Counted from the stretch's first letter, positions 8,717-19,002 are shown. The stretch is 36,031 nt of DNA from Ochromonadaceae sp. CCMP2298 (GCA_026770595.1 MU633619.1:1-36031); one strand, 5' to 3'. The notes: a model not told the origin generated them from the sequence alone. Numbers and translations are program-made.

Positions 8717-11504
8717 TTAATGGGTACTAAACTCGGTATAGACGCTTCCTCCCGCGCCAGATATAGAACTGAGATTTCCGGATCGGCGACGCACGTCAGT
8801 TGCTTCGGCGCCGTCTGGCTCGTCTTCGTACTCAACCTCCCCCCTCTCCTTGCGCTTGAGTTCTCTGTTCTCCACAGTATCGTATGTTTGGCAGTTGAAA
8901 GCGATGACCTTATTGAGCAAGTCTATTTCTTGCGCGACTGATCGTAGCAAGATGGATTCCCGGTCTGCCACCGCCGTGAGGTCCTGCACCACCTTGAAGG
9001 TGTAGCCTTGGTCCACCAGGTACTGCTGGCGCTTTGTAGAAAAGTACATCTCCTTGGTGTCTGTGCTGATCAGCGTGTAGAAAAACGCGTTGAACCCGCC
9101 TGTGGGGTTGGGCTTTGGCCGCAAGATCCGTCCCAGCCGCTGGGCCTCCTGTCTGCGAGCGCCGAAGTGGCTGCTGACTTGAATAATCACGTTCGCCTCG
9201 GGAATATCGAGTGCAGTGTCGCCAACCTTACTCAGACCAATGCAGCTCACCTCCGACCGCGTCTTGAAGGCAGTGAGGATGTCCCTCCGGTCTGCGTCCT
9301 TGGTGCCGCCGTAGATGTACGGTATGGTGCGCACAGACTTCAGGGCCTCGCAGTATAGCACCAGTGCGGGGACGTCGTCGCTGAAAATTATTATTTTGTC
9401 CCCTCGCTTGATGTGGTGCGTGACGAGGTACTCGCAGGCGCGAAACTTCGTGGGATTGAGAGTGTACAGCAAACGCTGCACGCGTGAGTTGCTGCCCAGG
9501 GAGCGTCTGATGTATTCTGCGTAGAACTCCTTGGTCATAGGACACCAGATCTCCACGCACTGCACCTTGGCCAGGTACCCGTCGTTGGTGAGGTCGATCC
9601 AATTCGCCTCGTAGAGCTTGGGCCCCACCAGGAAGCTGAGGTCCTTGATCTTGTTGTCCTCGCGCACCAGTGTGGCGGTGAGTCCCAGCTTGCAGTGCGC
9701 GTTGACCATGTGCACCACCTTCTGGAACATGTCTGCGGGAGCCACGTGCACCTCGTCCAGAATCATCAGACCCCACTCTCGAGAGCTCACTGACTGGATC
9801 ATCATCTCCCCGCTCTGGGAGCGCCGACCCCCGTGGCAGATCATGCTGTATGTGGTGATGACGATGCAGGCCTCAGTGGGTGGCGGCAGCACCTCCTTCA
9901 TGCCGCTGGTGAACATCTTCACGCTCCGCTCCTGAGGCAGCAGAGGAGGGGGTTTAAAATAGACGAATTGAGGCACGGCAACGGGTCGAGCGAGCGGGGA
10001 GGGAGATGACGTACCTGCACGCTGGTCCACATCAGGAACTGCTCCTTCCACTGCTTCACGCTGGCGTTGTTGATGCACAGCACGATGCAGGACCTCTTCA
10101 CGGTGGTGGCTGCGGTCACTCCCGTCAGCGACTTACCCGCTCCGCAGGGCAGGACGATGATGCCAGAGCGGGCGCGGCCGTTGCCGAACATCTGGGACAG
10201 CGACTTCTCCTGGTAGGGCTGTGGCGTCAGAGGGAAGAGGGCAGAATGGGAAGGGCGTTACCTCGTTACGAATGCATGAGAAAGGGCGTTGCATAAAGGA
10301 GGTGTGTACCCTGATTCGCGTGGAGGGCCGCAGATCCATATTCAGCAGGGGGTTGCGGTGGTCGTTTTTGAAATCGTACTCCTCCATCAGTGGGTAGCGC
10401 GACTCCTCCTTCGCGCTCCGCTTCACTTGCTGTTGGAGTGTTGGGGGAGAGCGGTGCAGTGCGTTAGTGCGGAGAGTGGTAAGAGGAAAGAGCAAAGAGG
10501 AGCACGGAGGATGCCTGGCTCACCTGCACCGCGTTCTGCGCGATCATGAAGGATACGGTCTTGGGTCTGTTGCGGAACCCGCTGGTCATACGCAGCTGCT
10601 CCTCTCCCAGGTCTGCCTCGTCCAAGTCGTCGCCCTCCTCCTCCTCCTCTTCCATCTCCTCCATGCCCATCTTCGAGTAGCCCAGAGCGAGAGCGCTCGA
10701 ATCAACCACCGCGGCGGATACAAGGAAGCCGTCCTCCTGCTGAGTGAGGTCCACCACGCCCGACGCCCCAGCCGTCCCCGCAGGTAGCTGCCCGGACGCG
10801 CCACCGCCACCCTGCGCAGCTGACGCAGAGGAGGAGGTGGCCGCGGGATCCGACTCGAGCTGCACTCGCGCGTTGCGAATCACCGGGTTCTTTAGCAGCG
10901 CCTTCAGTATTTCCTGGTCCTTGGACTCTATGTAGAAGTTGTTGTCCTTGAGCACGATCTTGGCCTTGCCGAAGGTGTACGTGCACTCCCTGATGTACTC
11001 CGTCACCTGCACCGGCAGCTCGGTCTTGCAAAGGCGAGTGAGGAACTTGATTATGGACTCGGTGTCGTAGACTGCCACGGCTGCGTAGAGGCTGTTCTCT
11101 GAGAGGCGGTAGCAGTGGATGAACTCTGGGCGGGACTCGGGCTCTGCGATGGCCACCACGAAGTCGTAGGCCTGCTTGTACAGGGCCGAGAAGGCTTCCA
11201 GAACGATCAAATTGTCTGGAGTGACCCACAAAGGTCTCTTATCATGGTCCCTCTTCAAAGTCAGGGACCTGGAGTAGTCCCGGAAGACGTTGTCCTCGTC
11301 GTCGTCGAGCGCATTTCGAGACGACGACGTCACCCTTCCAACCTGAGCATTTTTCTGGCCTCCTCGCTTCAGCTGTTTCGGCTGCGGCAGCTTTGGCTTT
11401 TTAGCCAAGTTGTTGTCATATACATCAAAGTGCTCGTCCTCGTCGCCATCATCGATCCACTCATCCTCCTCGTCCTCCTCGCGTGACTTGCGCTTCGGGG
11501 GCAT
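8717..11504 (-). CDS. XPB: TFIIH DNA translocase/helicase XPB (Ssl2, ERCC3)
   Basis: Four exons: 11504-10524, 10429-10310, 10218-10015 and 9931-8717, all in phase 0, giving 839 residues. It is the SF2 translocase of TFIIH that opens promoter DNA and starts unwinding in nucleotide excision repair. Seen: acidic/basic N-terminus ([16 protein letters not shown]), XPB N-terminal and damage-recognition region (about 95-225), Walker A PCGAGKS (391-397, Lys 396), DEVH box (494-497), the XPB-specific RED motif (525-527), motif [10 protein letters not shown] (699-706) and the conserved tail [18 protein letters not shown]. An insert between the N-terminal domain and helicase lobe 1 is Ala/Gly-rich, then very acidic. 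It contains VVDLT (250-254), the same kind of motif seen in the TFB1 product. The gene is divergent from MON1. Identity is certain from motifs along the whole length. Confidence 0.97.
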
Positions 11505-11630
11505 TTTGCAGGTTCTGCCCAGGAAACTGAGGGGCCGTTCTCCTTTCAAAACTCTGGGCTGCTGCCTCTGCCTCGTTGCCTGCCTCTGACTGCAATGAGA
11601 AGGGCGGAAGGAGACAAGGAGAGGGAGGCT

Positions 11631-11659
11631 CGAAACAGAAATCAGTGATTTCTGTTTCG
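11631..11659. repeat. Perfect 29-bp palindrome
   Basis: Arms CGAAACAGAAATCA and its exact reverse complement flank one central G. It sits midway between the XPB and MON1 starts. It could be a binding site for a dimeric regulator or a hairpin in a 5' leader. Confidence 0.85.
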
Positions 11660-11668
11660 ATGGATGGT

Positions 11669-11722
11669 CATCAAGAATTCGATGAGCATCAAGAATTCCA
11701 TGGTCATCAAGAATTCGATGGC
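11669..11722. repeat. Three tandem 18-bp units
   Basis: Units start at 11669, 11687 and 11705, each with CATCAAGAATTC and then a variable six bases (GATGAG, CATGGT, GATGGC). They begin 9 bp after the 29-bp palindrome in the divergent promoter. Confidence 0.85.
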
Positions 11723-11922
11723 GAACAACTCTTTTTCCTGGATTTTTTTGGGGAGCCACTCTGGAGCCTCTGGGCGGAGCTTTGCTCTGAGGCCAGTCGT
11801 GAAATCGAATGGTTAACAACTGCCAAGTCAAAGGAGCGAAGCTTTGGCGTCTCAGCGGCTCTAGGTCTTCAACAGCGCTTCGTTGCAACTGAGTCACAAA
11901 AGCGGTTCGCATTTACTTTGAA

Positions 11923-14471
11923 ATGGCGGATGCAATGGGCACCAGCTCGCCGGAAGGACCCAGGCCTGGTTGGGAACTAGAGCCGAAGCACATATTCATC
12001 CTCAGCTCTTCTGGCAAGCCCATATTTTCGAGATACGGCGACGAACAGGAGCTCGTCACAACTTTTGGGCTCTTGCAGGCGATGATTTCCATCGTATTGG
12101 ATTCGGGTGACAGCATAAAGAGTATGCGCGCTGGCGAGCGAAAGGTCGTGTTTTTCATCCGGCAGTCTATGTATTTCGTCGCCATGTCCTCCATGGACGA
12201 GCCCGAGGCCGTGCTGGTGCGGCAGCTGCAGTTCCTCTACCACCAGATCCTGCTGGTGCTCACCTCGAAGGTGCACGACGTGTTCCTGAACAACCCCTCC
12301 GCAGACATCCGCCAGCTGCTGGGCCCAGACACCACTCGACTGCTCTCTGCCGCCTGCGCGCCTGCCCTGACTCCCGAGAGTGTGGCCTTCGAGGCAGTGC
12401 CCAGCGTGGCCTGTCCGCGTGCGCTGAAGGAGGAGATCCTGGTGTCCCTGAGACACTCCGTGCTGGAGACCAAGGCAGCGTAAGTGTCGATTCGATTATC
12501 AATCAGTCAATAAAAGAGTAATAGAGGCGCACTTCCAACACCTCCTCACTCCTCTCGTCGTAACCTGACGCGCCCCCGCACTCGACTTCATCTACGACAG
12601 GCTTGGGATCTTGCTGCACAAGGACAAGCTTCTGTGCTATTCTTCAAACGCGACAACCGAACTAAACTTGAGCACTCCGGGTGAGATATTCCGCCTATTT
12701 TCTGCATCATTCTACGGTGCAGCGACTCAATCTGCACGGGCTCCTTACTTCTATACACCCCACAGACGTTCTGCTGCTGACACACTTCGTGGCCAATTCC
12801 AAGTCCCTGCGGTCCAACGACCACAACTGGGTGCCGATATGTCTGCCCTCCTTCAACCCCAGAGGATATCTGCAGGTGAGTGGATAGTCCCCTGGTTCGG
12901 CAACGCATGTGTAATCAGATTGTTCACCGTGCGACCTCCTTCTCATAGGCGTACGTTAGCAACGTGCTGGTCGAGAGCTCGGTTGCGGGCGGCGGTGAGG
13001 CAGGTGTAGGCGCAGGCGATGCCACGGAGCTCACCCTGATATTCGTCGCCGCCTCTGCTGACCCCGACGTATTCAAGGAGCTGCTGCGGGGCAAGGCCTT
13101 CCTGGCGAAAGTACGTACTTGTTACGTTTATGAACAACAAGGGCTACTGCCTCCTGTCACCCCACACCCCGCCCGTCACCCCCTCTCTCTCACCCGCTGC
13201 AATTACTGGCCGTGCCCCTCCCACTACATGTAGGTCTTCCTGCAACCGGCACTGTCGAGTCGGCTGCTCCACGCGCTCTCCTCGGAGAACTGCCTCGCAG
13301 GTTCGTCTCCCCATCTACCCGCCTACCCATACGCCTGTGTGCACAACCGCTTCTGATTCTGACGCTTGCATACCTCGAAAATCTCGGCAGTTGACAGGTT
13401 CCTGAGCTCGGCGGGATGTCTGCACTTCATGTTTAAGTACCGACCGCTGCTACAGCAGATTAGCGGCGGGACAGGAAACTCCGCTGGCCGCAGCGTCGGG
13501 TCAGGAGGGGCGGAAGGGAAGCCCCCGCTGCAGCTGCTGCCCTCGCAGTTTGTCTCGAGCTCTATGTCGTTCCCCCTCGACGAGCCTTACATGTACAACA
13601 GGTACGTACACACGCTTATCGCTGTCCCTGTTTTAGTCTGAGGCATCCTAACAGAACTTCCTGCGTGTCCTCCTGGTGCCTGTCGTCTCGGCGCAGCATA
13701 TGGACGGAATACCAGCGCCTCGCTTTGCGCATGAGGGTCGGCTCTTCCTCCGTCGAGTGCACTCTCTTCCCCCCCCCACCAGCGCGACATTCTTCTAGCA
13801 AAGCGAGTAGCGCGGGTGCGGGCAGCATCATGAGTGGCGGCCAGAACATTGCCAAGGACGATGTCTTGCAGCATTTCACCATGGCATCGGCTCACAATTC
13901 TAGCACTGCGACAGGTAGTTCGCTTTTTCGTTCTGGCCGCGGACGCAAAGGAGAACCCACTCGCGCTGGCGTGGAGCAAAGCAACGCGCTGTGTATGCAT
14001 GGAGACAGCACGAGTGTCGAGTCGAGAAGCGCTGTGAGCGACGACCACGCAGCTCAACTGCTGTCATCGCTTCCGTCTTCGGACCATGCACTCTCATACG
14101 TAGTGCTCGATAACGGGGTGAGGAATAATCCAATCCGCCTTTCCCCCCTTTTTGCAGGCGCTGATTACCTTCCTTCCCCTTCGTCCCGACCCAGATAATT
14201 GTCGTGTCTTTGGCCACCTTCGACTCCGAACTCTTCGTGACTTTCCCCGGAACGGTAGGCCAGTGGAATCTGTGGAGAATTGTCTGTTCAATATGAATTC
14301 AATTCGTATTCGTATTTGTACTCGTATTCATATTCGTATCGTAGCAGTAACTTGTCTTTCGCAACTCCTTCTCCTCCTCAGTGTTCGCCAGTCGAGGCCA
14401 GTACTACCGCAGACCTGCTGTCTCGCACGCTGAAGCAAGACGCAGCAGACCTGTTTCAAGTCACGCAGTAG
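11923..14471 (+). CDS. MON1: Vacuolar fusion protein Mon1
   Basis: Nine exons: 11923-12479, 12601-12680, 12766-12875, 12949-13110, 13234-13300, 13391-13601, 13697-14117, 14195-14254 and 14382-14471. Phases agree throughout, giving 585 residues. Mon1 with Ccz1 forms the guanine-nucleotide exchange factor that activates Rab7 on late endosomes and vacuoles. Seen: the longin-type start KHIFILSSSGKPIFSRYGDE, FFIRQSMYFVAMSS, the second block NWVPICLPSFNPRGYLQ-AYVS, FLSSAGCLHFMFKYR, and a third roadblock-like block IIVVSLATFDSELFVTF before the final helix. A Ser-rich stretch (about residues 415-520) interrupts the third part. The sixth exon uses the acceptor at 13390; the next AG, eight bases on, would put a stop in frame. 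The small exons 8 and 9 are short but restore the known Mon1 ending. Confidence is high for identity, slightly lower for exon 7, which might hide an intron. Confidence 0.88.
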
Positions 14472-14549
14472 AACAAGTTGTGTATTATATCTAAAATAAC
14501 TCACTTACAAATATTATCATTGTGTACAGTATAGTTAGACATTTATTGA

Positions 14550-16415
14550 TCACTCGCTAGGAAAGGAGCGTCTGCCCTGCTTGAACTTCCCGGCAGCTTG
14601 GAAAGTCGCACTGGTAGCAGCTACGGAAACCGTTGATTTACGCCTGCTGCTGCCTGTGTCCCGAAGCGCCTCATCTGTGTACGGTTGAATAGTCGCATTG
14701 GTAGAAACTGTGGTGACGGTTGATTTCCGCCTGCCTGATTCCCGCGGCACCTCAAGGGGGGGGGTTATATTCTCGAGCGTGCGTCGTCTTATGGAGCCTT
14801 TTGTCTCAGTCTGCGACGCCCACTGATCTATGGGGGAGGCAACCTCTGCAGATTTCATCGCTCCAATCGTTAGTGTATGTTTTCCTGATTTCTTCGAAAT
14901 CGATGCCGATGGGGTTCCATCGCTCTCAGTGGCGGCGTGGACTTTCGCCTTCACTGATATCTGCACTGCAGGCACTGCAGGCTTCGCTCCGGATTCCGGC
15001 CTTTTTGATACCAGCCATCCCGGTACGAGCCCAGGGAGCATTCCCAGCCACGACTGTTTTACCTTCGGCTTGACTCGGTAACCTGCTCCTTCTAATGGAA
15101 TAAACCCAGCCAGCTGCGGATGCGGCATTTCCTTCTTCGAGGATGGGGACAGGGGACTCTCCTGCTCTATGTTGCTTGCCCTGCAGGAAAAGGGGATGCG
15201 GCCAATTAGACGAGGGTGTCGAGGGTGCGCACAGAACATTAGCAAACTCACTTCTGTTCGTTCCGCTGGACCGACTGCCTTCTTGAAGCCCTGGAGCCAG
15301 TCACCTCCATCAGACTTACAACGTGGTGCCCGCCGTGTAGCTCCTGTGCCGTCTTGAGCTTCATGTCGCCCAGCCCCTTGAGCTTCTTGCCGCTGCCGGC
15401 CTCGCCCTCCATGTACTGCTCCTCATCGTGTTCTTTGCTCATATTCATGAGAATGAAGTTACCTTATAGCGAATAAGGAGAAGAATTAGGAGAGAAGAGG
15501 GAGACATAGAAAGACAGAGCAGACTGCACACTGCTACTGCCCACCACAACACTGCACACTGCTACTACCCACCGCCGCACTAGTATTTTTGTCTTACCTA
15601 TAGACACGTACTTGCCGTTACTGAACTTGATCCTGCGATTGGCATTCCTCTCCCAGAACTTGTACCCCAGCACTTTCCGTTGCAGCGCCGATTGCATCTG
15701 GAAGGCGGGAAAGAGGAGCGCCTGATGCGACTTCGCGAACATGCGGAACTGATCAATGTTTAGCGGGGAGTCGCCGATGTCTCGCAAGTCCTTCTCCACA
15801 CTGAGAGCACAAGAGGAGTGGGACGAAGCACGTGAGTAAAGAGCAAGCTCATTTGGCCAGTCAGCAGTAGCAGGCAGCAGTCAGTACTCACCCCTTGGCC
15901 AGCATGTTATCTTTTACGTTGCCGCCGTAGATATCCTTCAGCATGCGCGAGACTTCTCCCCCGCTGAGCTCTCCAGACCCGTCAGTGTCGTACAAGTCGA
16001 ACGCGAACATATCTAAAAAAAAGAAAGTGAACGATGAATACGCGCGCAAGAAACGATGAGTAATAGCACACGATTTTTCAATGTCGCTAAACACCTCACC
16101 TAGTGTGGCAGTGGAGAGGGTGCAGTAGTTCCACAGCGCGAGCACGAACTCTTTGAAGTCGATCTCTCCAGACTTGTCATCGTCAAAAATGCTGAAGATG
16201 CGCTTCGTGAAGCTCGTGCGATCAAGATCAATGTGCACCAATAGTTCCGCCAGAGCGATTGTCCCGCTCCCGTCAACATCCACTAGTCTGAAGATTCTGT
16301 ACAGCTTCTTCACCTCGACCTTGGAGAGCTTCATCGCCTGGAACTGCTTCATCCACCCCGCGTATTGCTCCGTCTCTGAAAAAGCCTGATACTGTGCTGA
16401 AGATGTCCCTCCCAT
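14550..16415 (-). CDS. EF-hand calcium-binding protein with phosphorylatable tail
   Basis: Five exons: 16415-16100, 16012-15892, 15800-15598, 15462-15252 and 15180-14550, giving 493 residues. Three canonical EF-hand loops are seen: residues 46-57 (DVDGSGTIALAE), 78-89 (DDDKSGEIDFKE) and 114-125 (DTDGSGELSGGE), each with acidic residues at positions 1, 3 and 12 or close equivalents. A following helix block reads ALLFPAFQMQSALQRKVLGYKFWE, where a fourth hand would be degenerate. The last exon codes a basic Ser/Thr-rich tail with near-repeats RRKSTVTTVSTNATIQ and RRKSTVSVAATSATFQ plus RRRTLEN and RRSFPSE. These are basophilic-kinase type sites (Arg-Arg-x-Ser). It has no enzyme domain, so it is probably a calcium sensor or adaptor; its partner is unknown. 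Its stop lies 78 bp from the convergent MON1 stop. Confidence 0.82.
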
Positions 16416-17231
16416 GGTTGAGGCTTCTCGTCGCCACTGAAGCGAACTCAATGATGATGTTTGTGCTGCCTGGAGTTGACGAAGAGATGAGGGAGGTGAG
16501 AAAGGACGCAGCTCACCCCACTGCCCACAAAGCTCGTCATCACACCCTCCTCCAGGGGAACGATGTCAACCACTCGTACACACATCACACGTACACAACA
16601 CACAACACACACCACACGCCATACGCTGGCTCACTCACAACTAGCACACAGAAGGAGTTCTTCAGTTCTTGACTTCTCTGCTCCAAGATTTCAGTGCTTC
16701 GGCTGCTGCATATGCGAAGTCACTGAGGAGTGATCTGCTCTTCTTTCTTCAGTTCTAAAGTGGTTCAACATGCCTCGTCTCCTATGGCCACCCTCATCAC
16801 AGGCATCTCCCTCCCCCCAACTGCACACCCAGCTGACTCATTTTTTCTCTGAGTTGTGTTTATTTTGCGTTTTCCGGGGCGGTTTTGACCCGAAAAATGA
16901 GCTTTTTCAGTCAATCAGGGCCGGGTAACCATAACGGCGCCCCTTAGCAGCAAAGTGGTACTGGAAAATGACAGTTTCACTTTCCAATTCTAGTTTTGAA
17001 GTTTTTGGGTGCAAACTAGAATTGGAAAGTGAAACTGTCATTTTTCAGTACCACTTTGCTGCTAAGGGCGCCGTTATGGTGTTTTTCAAGACACGATTGC
17101 CGCCAAAAGCTCAAAATAATAGAGCGGGCGAGGCAAGAACTGCTACATCAAGGTGCCAGAAAGCTGCGGGATGTGGGTGCTTGCTCACAATTAATAGCCA
17201 CAAGAGCAATTTACAACAGCACAAGATCATC
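16416..17231. other. Region upstream of the EF-hand gene, with a hairpin
   Basis: No convincing gene. The first part is the leader and promoter of the EF-hand gene, with a CACA-rich stretch at about 16565-16620. A large near-perfect hairpin lies at 16929-17079. The rest up to 17231 is unremarkable. Confidence 0.6.
16929..17079. repeat. Near-perfect inverted repeat, 67-68-bp arms
   Basis: Left arm 16929-16996 and right arm 17013-17079 are reverse complements apart from about two changes (for example CGCCCC against GGGCG, TGGAAAATG against CATTTTTCA). The loop of 16 bases is AT-rich. Both ends read CCATAACGGCG outward. It would form a long stable hairpin in RNA or cruciform in DNA. It has no coding role and resembles a small foldback element or a templated duplication. 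Confidence 0.9.
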
Positions 17232-17531
17232 ATGAAAAACTTTGACAACGCTTCCGACAGCAGCGACGACGAATTCGAAGACAGACTTATAGAGAGCATC
17301 ATTCTTCAAGAGGACTGCGACGCAGATCTCGAGCGGCTGTCAGCCGAAGAGCTGGACATAGCCTGGATCAGCGAGGGGAGCCTTCCCGAGCTGAGAGATC
17401 AGTGGGGGATGGAGCTGCCGATCTACGTTCAGTTCGAGGAGACCTTTTCAGCGAAATCGCTGTCGTCCGATGCCGAGGAAAGCACCCCGCTCCCGTCCTC
17501 CGCGCCGCTCAAGCCCTCCTGTTCCGACTGA
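17232..17531 (+). CDS. Possible small acidic protein, 99 residues
   Basis: ATG 17232 to TGA 17531. The product is strongly acidic and Ser-rich: MKNFDNASDSSDDEFEDRL, then LQEDCDADLERLSAEELDIAWISEGSLPEL in spirit, and a Ser/Pro C-terminus. I do not recognise a family. GC and codon choice resemble the real genes more than the AT-rich DNA around it, which is the main reason to list it. The same frame is open upstream to an ATG at 16968 inside the hairpin. It could instead be one exon of a longer gene or a fragment left by a mobile element. Confidence 0.35.
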   Translation: MKNFDNASDSSDDEFEDRLIESIILQEDCDADLERLSAEELDIAWISEGSLPELRDQWGMELPIYVQFEETFSAKSLSSDAEESTPLPSSAPLKPSCSD

Positions 17532-18200
17532 TCATGCATGCTCTCCAAACGCTTAACAAACACAACTCAGAGAAAAAGTACATTTCATATCTCGGACAGA
17601 AAGCGATGGCAAGTCTCGCTTGTTCCTCGATTTTCCCGCCCTCGGTCTTCGGCCTCGAGCTTGGGGAAAATCTCGGTTTCACTCAAAAATCTCGACTGTA
17701 AACCGCCTCTTTCTGTCCTCAGTACGAAATTACTATTCAAAACTCAAAACCCAAGAAAGTTTGATTGAAATCAAAACAACACCCAGTGGGTTTTACGCAT
17801 TGTGTTTCTCATTTGGGCGTCGGAAACACTACGATGTTACATTGTCGCCGACAGTTACGTCAAGGTGATTTTTTTTGGCTGCGTTTTTGAGTTGGGAAAG
17901 AACACCAGTTTTTGAGGGCGTTTCTGCAGTGGTGGATTCGCGTTTTTTATTTAGTCATCAGGGACGCGATGGACAAAAAGACGTTGTGCGTTAAGCGTGG
18001 GTTTTGTCATTTTGAGTCTTTCGAAATGCAGAAGACATTTGCAATAATAATGTCCACGTTTTGGCCAAGAACAAAAAGACAGAAACTTGTCTTTCCGTCT
18101 ACGCGTAAAAAAAACGCCTTTACGAGCTGGTCCGGCCGAGAAGGGGTAAAAAAATAAAAATCAATTTTGCCACTCCAATACTTGGTTTTTGGAGCTGTAC

Positions 18201-18312
18201 CGAGAAAGGGTTATTCATGAAATCCCAAAAAGGGATTTCATGCCTGAAGAGCGACTGTAGAAAGAGTTATACATGAAATCCCAAAAAGGGATTTCATGCC
18301 TGAAGAGCGACC
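18201..18312. repeat. Two direct repeats each carrying a 27-bp palindrome
   Basis: Two units about 56 bp apart share GAAAG(G/A)GTTAT, then the palindrome (18216-18242 and 18272-18298), then GCCTGAAGAGCGAC. The palindrome has 11-nt arms, CATGAAATCCC and its complement, around AAAAA. A looser relative (GAGGAAATC ... GATTTCCTC) follows at about 18350-18376. Confidence 0.88.
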
Positions 18313-18543
18313 GTGGTACCTGTCCTACGACACCGAGAAAGGTTTAAAGAGGAAATCCTTACTTTGATTTCCTCATTTAGAAACCCCAAAAAAGAGTTCT
18401 TTACAGCATACAGCACACAGCATACAGCACGTATTGTACAGCACATAGCATACGGCTTTTAACATACTGCACATAAAAAACGGCACCTAGAATAAAGCAT
18501 ACTGCTAGCTGACCAGTCAGGAAGGGATCTATGCATTCACTTA

Positions 18544-19002
18544 GTACAGCTTAACCTGTACTCCTACACCGAGACAGGGTTATTCATGAAATCCCAAAAA
18601 GGGATTTCATGAATCGCGTTCAAAATCCTTTTAAAACATGTACTAAGTACAGGTTTAACTGTACTTTTCTTATAAAATTTTTCTGCAACTGTACTAAGTA
18701 CAGGTGCATCTGTACTTTAAGTGTAATCCTGTACTTTTGAGTACGTTTACTTTGCCGGTGCTACCGTCGATAGAACAGTGTGCTACACCGGCAAAGTAAA
18801 CGTACTAAAAAGTACAGGATTAATCTTAAAGTACAGATGCACCTGTACTTAGTACAGGTGCAGAAATTTTTTTATAAGAAAAGTACAGTTAAACCTGTAC
18901 TTAGTACATGTTTTAAAAGGATTTTGAACGCGATTCATGAAATCCCTTTTTGGGATTTCATGAATAACCCTTTCTCGGTGTAGAAGTACAGATTAATCTG
19001 TA
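18544..19002. repeat. Giant near-perfect inverted repeat, about 217-bp arms
   Basis: Left arm about 18544-18760 and right arm about 18786-19002 are reverse complements with few mismatches, around a loop of about 25 bases. Each arm contains its own smaller palindromes: the 27-bp CATGAAATCCC type (18585-18611, 18936-18962) and GTAC-centred ones such as GCACCTGTACT facing AGTACAGGTGC. Folded as RNA this would be one long hairpin with side cruciforms. No open frame of note. A foldback transposon, a snap-back duplication or a small-RNA source are all possible. Confidence 0.9.

Larger units (their letters stand above)
11505..11922. promoter_or_regulatory. Shared divergent promoter region of XPB and MON1
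   Basis: 417 bp separate the two start codons, which point away from each other, so this DNA must hold both promoters and 5' leaders. Inside are a perfect 29-bp palindrome (11631-11659, arms CGAAACAGAAATCA around one G) and, right after it, three tandem 18-bp units (11669-11722) each beginning CATCAAGAATTC. No TATA box was assigned. The regulatory role is inferred from position only. Confidence 0.55.

Noticed and set aside
13384-13400. Acceptor AG at 13398 for MON1 exon 6
   Set aside because: It gives an in-frame stop two codons later; the AG ending at 13390 keeps the conserved reading.
15308-15350. A 29-bp intron in the EF-hand gene (GTAAGT ... CCAG)
   Set aside because: Too short, and reading through keeps the frame that fits the next exon; removing it breaks the phase.
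18201-18962. CRISPR array from the repeated 27-bp palindrome
   Set aside because: Only four copies, irregular spacing and orientation, inside an inverted repeat, and the window is clearly eukaryotic.
18544-19002. Terminal hairpin of an endogenous parvovirus-like or other virus
   Set aside because: Nested palindromes recall viral telomeres, but no replication or capsid gene lies nearby and the arms are much longer; kept as a repeat of unknown origin.
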